Source of the DNA: an uncultured Methanoregula sp. | Lineage (GTDB): Archaea > Halobacteriota > Methanomicrobia > Methanomicrobiales > Methanospirillaceae | Length of the DNA stretch: 64,000 bases | Reading direction: 5' to 3' | NCBI RefSeq assembly: GCF_963678795.1 | Contig: NZ_OY787452.1 | Span: 930,001-994,000 of the forward strand | Shown: one piece after another, positions 44,494-51,765 of the stretch | Layout of the letters: each line of letters opens with the position of its first letter | How positions within the stretch are numbered: position 1 is the first letter of the stretch | The notes under the pieces: model-generated | Told to the model about the DNA's origin: nothing | The model's database searches: none | Seen by the model: the letters and a program-made list of their open reading frames with translations, nothing else | Translations under genes and position numbers: made by a program

Positions 44494-45969
44494 TCAGGCC
44501 AGATCGTTCCCGATCCGGATCACTTCCCGCACCAGCAGGTCGAAGTCATCCCTCCGGCTGCGGTGGTTGGTGATGGCTACGTGCAGGTACTTCCGGCCCC
44601 GAATGCTTACGGTGGAGGGGACGGCGATTCCCTGCTCCTGGAGTCCGGTTTCGATCTGCTTGTTCAGATCATTGAGCCGGGCATCGGAAAGACCGGGCTG
44701 CAGATAACGGAAATTCACGATGTTCAGCGAGACCGGCAGCGCCAGTTCGAGTTCCGATGCATCCCGCACCAACCCTTCCAGGTAGTGCGCCTGGTCGATG
44801 TTCTGCTGGATCAGCCGCCCGTACTTGTCGGTGCCCTGCTCTTTTATGGTCATCCAGGCCTTGAGTGCGAGGAATCCCCGGGAGAGCTCGAAACCATAGT
44901 CGGAGAGCCACGGCACGTCAACACCGGTCAGGCCGCGGTCGCCTTCGCCATGGGCAAGGTAGGTCGGGGTGAGGGAGAAGGCATTGCGATGGGCCCGGGC
45001 ATCCCGGACAAGGACGCAGGCGATAGGGTAGGCAAGGTACATCCACTTGTGCAGGTCGAACGCGAGCGAGTCCGCCCGTTCCATCCCTGCTACAAGATGC
45101 CGGTACTCCGGGGCGATGGCCGCCCAGGCACCGAACGCACCGTCCACGTGGAACCAGCACCGCTCTTCCGCACAGATGTCAGCAATAGCATTGAGATCAT
45201 CGATCGCCCCGGTATTCGTCGTACCGGCAGCCCCGATAACGCAGATCGGGCAAAAGTCGCGTGCCCGGTCAGTCGCGATCATCTCCCGCAGGGATGGAAT
45301 GTCGATCTGCAGGGATTCGTTCACAGGGACACGGCGGAGTGAATCATTGCCGAACCCGAGCAGCTCGACCGCTTTCTGGATCGAGGAGTGGGCTTCTTCA
45401 GAGCAGTACAGGGTCATCTGCTTTCCCGCGCCATGCATCCCCTGTGCCCGCACGTCGTGCCCGGCCATCGTGTTCCGGGCAACCGCGAGGCCGATCAGGG
45501 TCGAGGACGAGCACCCGCTCGTGATAAGTCCGCTTGTGCCGGGCGGGAAACCGAGGAGCGCCCTGCACCACTCCACGACCTGCATCTCCACGTAGTTGTT
45601 GCTCACGTAGGAGAAAGATCCGCTGACCGCGTCCGTCGACGCTGCCAGCAGCTCGGCATACGCCCCCATCACGGTCCCCGAGCCCGCCACCCAGCCCCAG
45701 AAACGCGGGTGGCTGTTGCCCACCTGGTACGGGAGAATATAATCGATATACTCCCGGTAGACCGCTCCTGGTGTTGCGGGCCCGGATGGTGGCGGCCCTT
45801 CGAAGTGCGCTTTGACCTGCGGCGGTGCATGCTGCCAGACCGGGTGGTCCCGGATTGTCTCGATATAGTCCATCGTGTCATCCACGATACGGTGACCCAG
45901 CGCCCGCATGGAGGCCCAGTCCCCGGGGTCCAGCGTCTCTTCCCGGTTTGTTTCTTCTCGCTTCTCCAT
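44494..45969 (-). CDS. Group II PLP-dependent amino-acid decarboxylase (aromatic/glutamate type)
   Basis: 491 aa from the ATG at 45969 with GGATGG upstream; an earlier start at 46158 adds an unrelated tail. 'SPDTAVIHRP'-like motifs are absent, but 'GWVAGSGTVMGAYAELLAASTDAVSG', 'GLITSGCSSSTLIGLAVARN', 'FHVDGAFGAWAA' and the PLP lysine in FDLHKWMYL define group II decarboxylases. This bacterial/eukaryotic-like type differs from the shorter archaeal MfnA. It may decarboxylate an aromatic amino acid; the substrate is uncertain. It may have been acquired by transfer. Confidence 0.9.
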   Translation of the reverse strand: MEKREETNREETLDPGDWASMRALGHRIVDDTMDYIETIRDHPVWQHAPPQVKAHFEGPPPSGPATPGAVYREYIDYILPYQVGNSHPRFWGWVAGSGTVMGAYAELLAASTDAVSGSFSYVSNNYVEMQVVEWCRALLGFPPGTSGLITSGCSSSTLIGLAVARNTMAGHDVRAQGMHGAGKQMTLYCSEEAHSSIQKAVELLGFGNDSLRRVPVNESLQIDIPSLREMIATDRARDFCPICVIGAAGTTNTGAIDDLNAIADICAEERCWFHVDGAFGAWAAIAPEYRHLVAGMERADSLAFDLHKWMYLAYPIACVLVRDARAHRNAFSLTPTYLAHGEGDRGLTGVDVPWLSDYGFELSRGFLALKAWMTIKEQGTDKYGRLIQQNIDQAHYLEGLVRDASELELALPVSLNIVNFRYLQPGLSDARLNDLNKQIETGLQEQGIAVPSTVSIRGRKYLHVAITNHRSRRDDFDLLVREVIRIGNDLA

Positions 45970-46304
45970 TCGTATCCATCCCTGCGGGAGCATGGGCAGC
46001 GTTTCACTGGCAGGAGAATCGCCGTTCCAGCCCGGAATGCATAAGAGTGAGACGGTAACCAAGAAATCAGTTACGGGATGTGATGCCAGGTGATACATGC
46101 CGAGGGCACGGGGGTTGTGATCTCGGGTACATCGACTCTCTGTGCTGGAGGAAAACAAAAAAGGAAGTTGCGGAGGCTGACAGTGCGTTTGCGTTCTTAA
46201 AATTGTTCAGCACAAAAAATCCGGATTAAACCATCCCTGCCCGCCCCATCTCCCGCACACGGTTACGAGGGCATATATAATTTGAATAAAATATGAAAAC
46301 TAGT
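45970..46304. other. Intergenic region with a TATA box for the PEGA lipoprotein
   Basis: CATATATAA at 46272-46280 lies ~25-30 nt before the ATG at 46305, so the following gene is nearly leaderless. The rest holds no supported gene. Confidence 0.45.
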
Positions 46305-46724
46305 ATGATTAAGATACTCGCACTCGCCATTCTCATTCTCGGTATCATTACTGCAGGATGCAGCAGTCCTGCGCCGCAGCAGTCAGCCGCTGCTCCCAAA
46401 CCGACCCAGACCTCCTTCTACTACTTTGGAAACGGCACCTTCAATGTCAACGGTACGCTCCAGCAGCTGAACGGCACCCTCTTTATCGCGTCAAACCCCC
46501 CGGGCGCGGATATTTATGTCGATAACGAACACTGGTGCCGGGGCGATTGCGCCCTCTCCTATATCATCCCGCCCGGCCGCCACACCATCGAGTTCCGCAT
46601 GAACGGCTACGAAACGGTCGATTATCCTGTTACGGTCGTGAAAGGTGGCATGGAGGGGATCAATGTAACACTCACAAAGAATGGGGACCGTCTGCCGGCC
46701 GGACCGGCGAAGAACAATCCTTAA
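46305..46724 (+). CDS. PEGA-domain lipoprotein
   Basis: 139 aa from the ATG at 46305 (MIKILALAILILGIITAG-C), chosen because the TATA box at 46272-46280 would start transcription close to it; an ATG at 46293 is the alternative. Lipobox ITAG-C. A Ser/Pro/Thr linker precedes one PEGA domain (residues ~52-125: LFIASNPPGADIYVDNEHWCRGDCALSYIIPPGRHTIEFRMNGYETVDY). Two Cys in W-C-R-G-D-C probably form a disulfide. Surface-exposed, role unknown; the third PEGA protein in the window. Confidence 0.85.
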   Translation: MIKILALAILILGIITAGCSSPAPQQSAAAPKPTQTSFYYFGNGTFNVNGTLQQLNGTLFIASNPPGADIYVDNEHWCRGDCALSYIIPPGRHTIEFRMNGYETVDYPVTVVKGGMEGINVTLTKNGDRLPAGPAKNNP

Positions 46725-46760
46725 ACCCTCCGCACGAATCCTGCATGTGCGGTAAACCTC

Positions 46761-47197
46761 ATGAGAAAAGAATGCGTACTTTCGGCTTGTATCATCACCC
46801 TCGCCATCCTGGCCATTCTGTTCGCCGGTTGTGTTCAGGCTCCCCTGCCCCCTTAGTCAACGGTTCCGTCCGGGTGAAAGCCGGTGATGTCGTGAAGGAA
46901 AGCCGGGTGATCGGCCTTGTGGGCAACAGCGGGAACTCTGATATCCCGCACCTCCATTTCCAGGTCGTGACCGATACGCCGTCATTTTTAGGAGCGGAGG
47001 GGTATCCCCACGTGTACCGCTCGTTCGATTCCCTGGGCGGGGTCAACCAGACCAAAGCTACAGAACGGCAGATCACCCCGGGATATACCATGGACCGGCT
47101 CTGGTCGGAGATGGGGAACTTTGCGGAGTTTTTAAAAACGCCGGTCCCCCGGCAGAACATGCTGCCGGACAATAACGAGATTGTCAGGTTCTCCTGA
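46761..47197 (+). pseudogene. Remnant of a peptidase M23 (LytM-type) lipoprotein
   Basis: An ATG at 46761 encodes a lipoprotein signal (31 aa, ILFAG-C) that ends at a TAG at 46854. From about 46860 in another frame runs 'GSVRVKAGDVVKESRVIGLVGNSGNS' and 'PHLHFQVV', the second half of an M23 metallopeptidase with the H-x-H zinc motif, up to 47197. The first zinc ligands (H-x3-D) and the middle of the protein are missing. A deletion plus frame change has therefore destroyed the gene, and no activity is expected. Confidence 0.8.
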
Positions 47198-47671
47198 CCC
47201 CCTTTTTTCCGGGCACACGCTCCCGGACCCTGAGGCTTTGCCGATGCCTGGTTGCCCCTGGCGGAATCGATTGTAACGTTGCTACATATTACCTCAATGA
47301 TTCCCGCCGGAAAACCCCGAATTGTTCCGGAAGAATTACCGCATTTTCCCGAATTATTGCCTCTGCGAAAAAGGGGGTTGAGGTAAAACTCGTACAACGG
47401 GGCCCGATACGGGGCGGGATTTTTATCAGGGGGGTGGGGGTAAAAGGAGGGGGGATCCGAGGGGTCCCGGCATGATGGGGATCTCCAATCCGTTGCCATT
47501 GGTATCGGGATTGAATGGAACAGCCCCGGGCCGGTACTTCACAAACGCCGGTAGTTTGCCGTCAAGTTTCTCGTAACCGTCCGGGACACCGGACTCACAG
47601 AACGATGTTGATCGTCGCCCTTATGTTCGCACAAACTTTAATGGCAACGGGCGTGATACGTAGTGTACGGT
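47198..47671. other. Intergenic region, no gene seen
   Basis: About 470 nt between the M23 remnant and the antitoxin gene. It contains G-rich tracts (47425-47465) but no frame with a ribosome site and no tRNA or repeat. It marks the left border of the accessory region. Confidence 0.45.
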
Positions 47672-47875
47672 ATGACAACGATTAAGGCAAAAGTCATCGA
47701 TGGTTTTCATCTCGAGCTGGAGAAGGGGATCCAGACGAAAACCGGTGATGAAGTTTTCATAAAAATTATTGAGAAAAAACCGGTCGCATCACTCCGGGGG
47801 GCATGGGGTTATGATGTTGATAGTGCGGACTTTGTCGACACGCTCAGGAAATCCAGAACAATCCAGCCATTATGA
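47672..47875 (+). CDS. VapB-like antitoxin (AF2212/DUF104-like)
   Basis: 67 aa from the ATG at 47672 (MTTIKAKVIDGFHLELEKG). The N-terminal ~30 residues have the beta-strand pattern of AF2212/DUF104 DNA-binding antitoxins ('IKAKVIDG-x-LELEKGIQ-x-K-x-GDEVFIKI'). The tail 'WGYDVDSADFVDTLRKSRTIQPL' is a typical toxin-binding helix. Its stop overlaps the PIN toxin start by 4 nt. It should neutralise that toxin and repress the pair. Confidence 0.8.
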   Translation: MTTIKAKVIDGFHLELEKGIQTKTGDEVFIKIIEKKPVASLRGAWGYDVDSADFVDTLRKSRTIQPL

Positions 47876-48291
47876 ATTTTTTTCTCGATACCAGTATCTG
47901 CGTAGATGTGCTCCGGATAAAAGGCCCCCAGAAGTCCTTGGATCTCTTTGAAAGTTTTTCGTCGGACCAAAATACCGGGATCATTTCCGTCATCACGGTT
48001 GCAGAGCTGAGCGCCGGGGCGGCACTTTCTTCATTAAAAGATGCACAGAAAAAGACCGACGAGTTACTTGCCTATGTCACGATTGTTGAACTCAACGAGT
48101 CGGTTGCTCTGGCTGGCGGAAAGATCTATGCTGACCTTTCAAAAACCGGAAAGAAAATCGAGTTCAATGACTGCCTGATTGCAGCCACTGCACTATCGCT
48201 CGGATTTGATGAGATTGTTACAAGGAACTGCGATCACTTCAGCCGGATCGATGGTTGTTCTGCAATCGTGCCGGAAAAACTTAATTTCTAA
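47872..48291 (+). CDS. vapC: VapC-like PIN-domain ribonuclease toxin
   Basis: 139 aa, complete PIN domain. Acidic active-site residues are D6 (FLDTSICVD), E45 (TVAELSAGA), D100 (FNDCLIAATALSLG) and D121 (TRNCDHFSRI). PIN toxins cleave RNA, often initiator tRNA or rRNA, using Mg. It overlaps the antitoxin gene by 4 nt, as usual for type II systems. All four acids are present, so it looks functional. It lies ~250 nt from the transposon-split nuclease gene. Confidence 0.88.
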   Translation: MNFFLDTSICVDVLRIKGPQKSLDLFESFSSDQNTGIISVITVAELSAGAALSSLKDAQKKTDELLAYVTIVELNESVALAGGKIYADLSKTGKKIEFNDCLIAATALSLGFDEIVTRNCDHFSRIDGCSAIVPEKLNF

Positions 48292-48535
48292 TAATTTCCC
48301 TTTCTATATTGAGATTTGTACACTGCACCGGAGAATTTTTTTATTGCATCTTCGTCAGAATCCTTCCAGTTATTAAAACTAAACTCAATTCTAACAAAAA
48401 TTTATCTGTTTTATCCGTTTTAGATGCCATTTAGCCCATCAATTCATTCTGATTTTTATTGTGCCAAGTTAAGTAATGCAGCTTCGTATTTGGTTTTCTA
48501 AAAAATCTGAACTTCGAGTGAGAGGTGACGTGAAA
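48292..48535. other. AT-rich gap after vapC, no gene seen
   Basis: About 240 nt of AT-rich sequence with no supported reading frame. Confidence 0.3.
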
Positions 48536-48768
48536 TTACCACTTTTCTTCCCGGGTTTCGCTAGGAGACAGGTAAAACAATCCAACATCGACACTCTTTG
48601 CAAAATCACATACTTGATCCAGAGATTCGGGGACCATTCTCTCCTCTTCGTCAGGTGCCGTATCAATGATAAGCATAACCGGCACAACACTCGCGTCACG
48701 TAATCGGATTTCCTGACGAAGTGCTTCCAACTTTTCAATATCGCTGATGAGTTCCCCGGGCCTCATCC
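48536..48768 (-). pseudogene. C-terminal part of a PD-(D/E)XK-like nuclease gene split by the transposon
   Basis: About 75 codons (RPGELISDIEKLEALRQEIR ... VDVGLFYLSPSETREEKW) to a stop at 48536. Taken alone it has a GTG (48784) or ATG (48766) start that lies in or against the transposon end. The frame joins exactly to the N-terminal half at 51760-52141 when the 2991-bp element and one TCATCC copy are removed: 382 + 227 nt = 609 nt = 202 codons plus stop. The C-terminal half has the helix-strand-helix topology expected after a nuclease core. Confidence 0.85.
48763..48768. repeat. Target site duplication, left copy
   Basis: TCATCC directly before the left terminal repeat, identical to 51760-51765. 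Confidence 0.85.
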
Positions 48769-48792
48769 TGTAGTGTAAAGTCACATCGTGTC
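48769..48792 (+). repeat. Left terminal inverted repeat of the transposon
   Basis: 24 bp starting TGTAGTGTAAAGTCAC. It pairs with the reverse complement of 51736-51759 with three mismatches (positions 4, 12, 14). Confidence 0.85.
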
Positions 48793-48838
48793 TATTTCCC
48801 CCAACATGATTATCATATGAGAGAAAGGATTTCTAAAC

Positions 48839-49150
48839 ATGGCAGATGATGAAAGCGAAGAAAATTTTGATATTTCTGGTGTTCATCCTTGGTTAAAGTA
48901 CGGATTAGCAATTTTAATTGTTCTGGCACTTATTGGAAATTTACTTTCTGGGAATGTACTTATTGGGATTGTTGTATTGGCAATAGCGTGGTTTTTTTCT
49001 GGCCCCCAATGCGTAAAATTAGCAAAGAGATATGGACGTAGTCAAAATTGGGCATTTCTCATTGGGATTTTATTTAATTTGGTGGGTGTATTTTTTTATT
49101 GGATTTACACAAAAATCGTTGGTAAACGAGATATAGAAGAACCCGATTGA
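48839..49150 (+). CDS. Transposon passenger: small membrane protein
   Basis: 103 aa, acidic N terminus (ADDESEENFD) and three or so membrane helices (YGLAILIVLALIGNLL; VLIGIVVLAIAWFF; WAFLIGILFNLVGVFFYWIY) with a basic segment KLAKRYGRSQ between. No family is recognised. It lies just inside the left terminal repeat and is very AT-rich like the rest of the element. Not obviously needed for transposition; possibly a passenger function. Confidence 0.7.
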   Translation: MADDESEENFDISGVHPWLKYGLAILIVLALIGNLLSGNVLIGIVVLAIAWFFSGPQCVKLAKRYGRSQNWAFLIGILFNLVGVFFYWIYTKIVGKRDIEEPD

Positions 49151-49231
49151 AATTTTGGAGTTATATCTTCCTCAAATTGCTATCAAAAATCGGGAGTTGC
49201 GTTAAAAAAAATAAAAAAAAATATTTTGGGA

Positions 49232-49333
49232 TTATACAATCCCAGATGATGCTTTTAGAATTGCAATGATAACAATCACTGTGACAATTATCAGAACGAT
49301 TGCCTTGCAAGCATCAGCGATTCTAGTAAACAT
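49232..49333 (-). CDS. 33-residue membrane peptide
   Basis: The ATG at 49333 has a strong GGGAGG ribosome site eight nt upstream on the minus strand. The product is MFTRIADACK followed by a ~17-residue hydrophobic helix (AIVLIIVTVIVIIAIL) and KASSGIV, a single-pass membrane peptide. It stands alone, convergent with the 48839 gene. Small hydrophobic peptides of this shape occur as regulators or toxins, but nothing shows that here. Too short for routine gene calling. Confidence 0.55.
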   Translation of the reverse strand: MFTRIADACKAIVLIIVTVIVIIAILKASSGIV

Positions 49334-49679
49334 GGGTATCCTCCCGTTTAACTTTGCATAGCTTACGCTATTGTTTTTACGTCGATACCAGAAGGTATTT
49401 ATCTAATACATGCCAAAAGGAGTTTGTTGGTTTAACCTAATGGCAACCTTCGTGTTGTCCGTTAGCCTTTTTTCAGGATCGAAGTTTCGCAACCCCGCCT
49501 TCATTTTTATTGGTGAACATAACAACTAACATGCCCCACGCAAAAAATGCGGGAGGGACTTACAGTTTTCACCTCGCTTAATCTCTGATATTTCTCATTT
49601 GAGGATATATGCTTTCTGAGCTCGTAAAATTCCGGAATTTTGAAATAAACGATCTAAAATGGAGATAATTAAAAATAAG
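49334..49679. other. Non-coding stretch inside the transposon
   Basis: About 345 nt. A 33-codon frame at 49403-49504 has no ribosome site and is not accepted. No tRNA or strong hairpin seen; it may hold the transposase terminator. Confidence 0.35.
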
Positions 49680-50648
49680 TTATACTGTTTTTTCTTTCAT
49701 AATCTGCATCGGAGTTTTGTAATCCAACTTCTGAATCTCCCTCTCATTGTTGAACCATTCGCGGAACTTCACAAGGCTTTCTGCAAGTGACTTCTCATTG
49801 CCGTATCTGTTGTATGCGATCCACTCATCGAACAGCGTCTTAAACAGTCTCTCGATCTTCCCATTCTGCCACGGCTTGCCTTTGTCGGTCTTATGGTGGA
49901 AGATGTTCTGAACCTTTAAGCAGTCCTCAAAGATTTTTGATACAAACTGACCGCCATTGTCAGTGTAGAGTATGCGGGGTTTCTTTCCACCGTTGTTGAT
50001 GATCGCAGAATACAAGCAATCGATTACCTCAACAGAGGTTGCACCACTGTAATTCTTGATTGCCATTACCCTGCGCGTGCAAGCATCGATGATCGCAAAG
50101 ATGTACTGAGTTTTTCCACCCTGTAACCGGACGGGTGTCATATCCATGTGCCAGATTTTGTCCGGCTCATCAATCTCAATCCTCTCTGCTACTACCGGCT
50201 CTTTCTTTGGTTCGATATCCTTGATCATCTGTGAAACGGTTACATGAGAAACCTGGATACCAGTTTCTTTCTCGATCTCGTGCGCAATCCTGCGGGAACC
50301 AAAGAATGGGAACTTCTCTTTGATCTCTTTTACTAAATGCTGATTGAATTGAGTGTTCTTGACTTCTCTGTTGTGCGGAGCGCGGGATTTGTCAGATATG
50401 ATTTCTCCCTCGCGGTACCTGCGTAACCATTTCTTAACGACAGATACAGAGCAGTTGAGTTTTTCTGCAATCTCTTGTAATTTTAATCCCTGCGCACGAA
50501 GTCCGATCATCTGCTTTCGGAATTCAATTGCGAAACCATTGTTGGTGTTCTGGTAGATCGTGTTGTAACTAAACAGTGCATCAATAGGATTCTGTGATCC
50601 ACCAAAGCCTGTTCCAAAGTTAGGGTTGTATGCTATTGTTGTAACCAT
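49680..50648 (-). CDS. DDE transposase, rve/IS481-like
   Basis: 322 aa from the ATG at 50648 (MVTTIAYNPNFG). A helix-turn-helix (residues ~44-78, 'GLRAQGLKLQEIAEKLNCSVSVVKKWLRRYREG') is followed by an integrase core with catalytic D169 (WHMDMTP), D230 (YTDNGGQF) and E266 (NGKIERLFK). It cuts and joins the element ends. All three acids are present and the frame is intact, so it may be active. Start may be leaderless. It is divergent from the DUF2080-type gene at 50754. Confidence 0.92.
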   Translation of the reverse strand: MVTTIAYNPNFGTGFGGSQNPIDALFSYNTIYQNTNNGFAIEFRKQMIGLRAQGLKLQEIAEKLNCSVSVVKKWLRRYREGEIISDKSRAPHNREVKNTQFNQHLVKEIKEKFPFFGSRRIAHEIEKETGIQVSHVTVSQMIKDIEPKKEPVVAERIEIDEPDKIWHMDMTPVRLQGGKTQYIFAIIDACTRRVMAIKNYSGATSVEVIDCLYSAIINNGGKKPRILYTDNGGQFVSKIFEDCLKVQNIFHHKTDKGKPWQNGKIERLFKTLFDEWIAYNRYGNEKSLAESLVKFREWFNNEREIQKLDYKTPMQIMKEKTV

Positions 50649-50692
50649 GTATATACATTGTTCTAACAAGTATTTATTTGTTATTGTTTTGT

Positions 50693-50718
50693 TGTAACAA
50701 TGCGTTAACAATGTTACA
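50693..50718. promoter_or_regulatory. Inverted repeats between transposase and DUF2080-type gene
   Basis: TGTAAC (50693-50698) and GTTACA (50713-50718) flank a central GTTAAC palindrome (50704-50709) in the 105-nt divergent promoter region, which is also full of TTGTTA/TAACAA motifs. A TTTAAATA box for the rightward gene is at 50723-50730. It could be an operator for both genes. Confidence 0.5.
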
Positions 50719-50753
50719 TAAGTTTAAATACAAACCTAACAAACATACTTTTC

Positions 50754-50909
50754 ATGACTGGAAAAATGGATGTCCATACAGAAGCGTATCAGGTACTGGA
50801 TAAGACCGTGAAATCTATCGGGAACTCTGGGGGGATTCTCGTACCAAAAAAGTGGGTTGGAAGAAGAGTAAAGGTTCTGTTGCTTGAAGAAGTCGATGAA
50901 GAAGAATAA
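50754..50909 (+). CDS. DUF2080-like transposon-encoded small protein
   Basis: 51 aa (ATG 50754, TAA 50907), too short for many gene finders. 'AYQVLDKTVKSIGNSGGILVPKKWVGRRVKVLLLEE' matches the AbrB-like swapped-hairpin pattern of DUF2080 proteins found beside archaeal transposases: a K-x-x-G-N-S-G-x-(I/V)-x-VPKKW block. It probably binds DNA and regulates the transposase or the ends. Divergent from the transposase with shared promoter region; TATA-like TTTAAATA precedes it. Confidence 0.8.
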   Translation: MTGKMDVHTEAYQVLDKTVKSIGNSGGILVPKKWVGRRVKVLLLEEVDEEE

Positions 50910-50912
50910 TTA

Positions 50913-51500
50913 TTATTTCACTCCGTAATTTTCTTGTAGTTGTTTTTTGATTACTGGCATTTGATGTGCGCAATAAATTATTCGATTTTTCATGTCTGAT
51001 AATGTATTATTATAAAAATATAATCCCGCAACATTATATAAACTAAGTCCTTGATTGGGGGAAATTTTAACTACATCTTCTAATTGTTTACGTTCATTTT
51101 CTGCTACAGACAAGTTTTCATAATATAAGGTTATGTTTTTAGACAGGCTACTATCAAATCTTTGAAGTTTGTCTTTTATTGATGGATACATAGAAGATAA
51201 CGAAAAATATGAGCGTCCAGATAAAATCCGAGATTCTATATGAATGGTGTCCATATAAATTCCTTGTTCGTAACCCATTGCCAAACCTGGAATTTCGTTG
51301 TCAGGATTGTTTAGTTCGTTATAAAGCCCTTGTGCAGTATATCGATCCGTTTGAGAATCTTGAAAATATGCCCATCCTAAAGAAAATAATAACCCAATTA
51401 TCGCACCCAAAAACAGTAAGCCTATATCATAAATGTATTTGTGTTGTTCTCTAAAAGGAGTGTTATTTTGCTCTGTCTTTTTCGTTTTTTTATGGGGCAT
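50913..51500 (-). CDS. Transposon passenger: membrane-anchored protein of unknown function
   Basis: 195 aa. Polar N-terminal ~25 residues (KKTKKTEQNN), one membrane helix at ~27-46 (IGLLFLGAIIGLLFSLGWAYF), then an external or cytoplasmic helical domain of ~145 residues with regular hydrophobic spacing ('YMDTIHIESRILSG', 'YYENLSVAENERKQLEDVVKI', 'MKNRIIYCAHQMPVIKKQLQENYG'). No family recognised. It ends 3 nt after the DUF2080-type gene stop, in convergent orientation, and is as AT-rich as the whole element. Confidence 0.75.
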   Translation of the reverse strand: MPHKKTKKTEQNNTPFREQHKYIYDIGLLFLGAIIGLLFSLGWAYFQDSQTDRYTAQGLYNELNNPDNEIPGLAMGYEQGIYMDTIHIESRILSGRSYFSLSSMYPSIKDKLQRFDSSLSKNITLYYENLSVAENERKQLEDVVKISPNQGLSLYNVAGLYFYNNTLSDMKNRIIYCAHQMPVIKKQLQENYGVK

Positions 51501-51532
51501 TTTACATTAAGATCAAAACGTGATAGCATAAA

Positions 51533-51748
51533 TCATCCTATTTTGTCTTGGAAATAATTAAAATAAATAATAATTGATAATGCAAACGAGAGTAAGAGAA
51601 AACCAATAGTCATGATAATAGTAATTCGAGAGAATAAATGAACCCCAGCAAAATTCCAAATTAATGCATCCCCAATCCCAAGTATTGACGATGTTAAAAT
51701 AATAATAAATATCAAAAATTTTTGATAAACACACGGACACGATGTCAT
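51533..51748 (-). CDS. Transposon passenger: small two-helix membrane protein
   Basis: 71 aa if started at the ATG at 51748, which lies inside the right terminal repeat (MTSCPCVYQKFLIFIIILTS). Two membrane helices (~10-34 and ~45-66) end in FNYFQDKIG. The frame also continues upstream without a stop into the host nuclease gene, so a nuclease-N-terminus/membrane fusion of 202 aa could be made from the host start at 52141. Whether the 71-aa product is a true gene or an accident is open. 32 nt upstream of the 51500 gene. Confidence 0.5.
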   Translation of the reverse strand: MTSCPCVYQKFLIFIIILTSSILGIGDALIWNFAGVHLFSRITIIMTIGFLLLSFALSIIIYFNYFQDKIG

Positions 51749-51759
51749 TTTACACCACA
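51736..51759 (-). repeat. Right terminal inverted repeat of the transposon
   Basis: 24 bp; on the minus strand it starts TGTGGTGTAAAATGAC and ends CATCGTGTC, matching the left end in 21 of 24 positions. Confidence 0.85.
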
Positions 51760-51765
51760 TCATCC
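51760..51765. repeat. Target site duplication, right copy
   Basis: TCATCC directly after the right terminal repeat, identical to 48763-48768. Confidence 0.85.

Larger units (their letters stand above)
48769..51759. mobile_element. 2991-bp transposon with DDE transposase, DUF2080-type protein and membrane-protein passengers
   Basis: Bounded by 24-bp imperfect inverted repeats (21/24 identical, beginning TGT) and flanked by TCATCC duplications. It is clearly more AT-rich than the surrounding chromosome. It carries a transposase and a divergent DUF2080-type small gene in the centre, a membrane-protein gene and a 33-codon peptide on the left, and two membrane-protein genes on the right. TGT-ending repeats and 6-bp duplication fit the IS481/rve-type group (inference). 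Insertion split a nuclease gene in frame. Confidence 0.88.

Noticed and set aside
49403..49504. 33-codon frame on the minus strand inside the transposon
   Set aside because: No ribosome site and no membrane or other recognisable character, unlike the nearby 49232-49333 frame.
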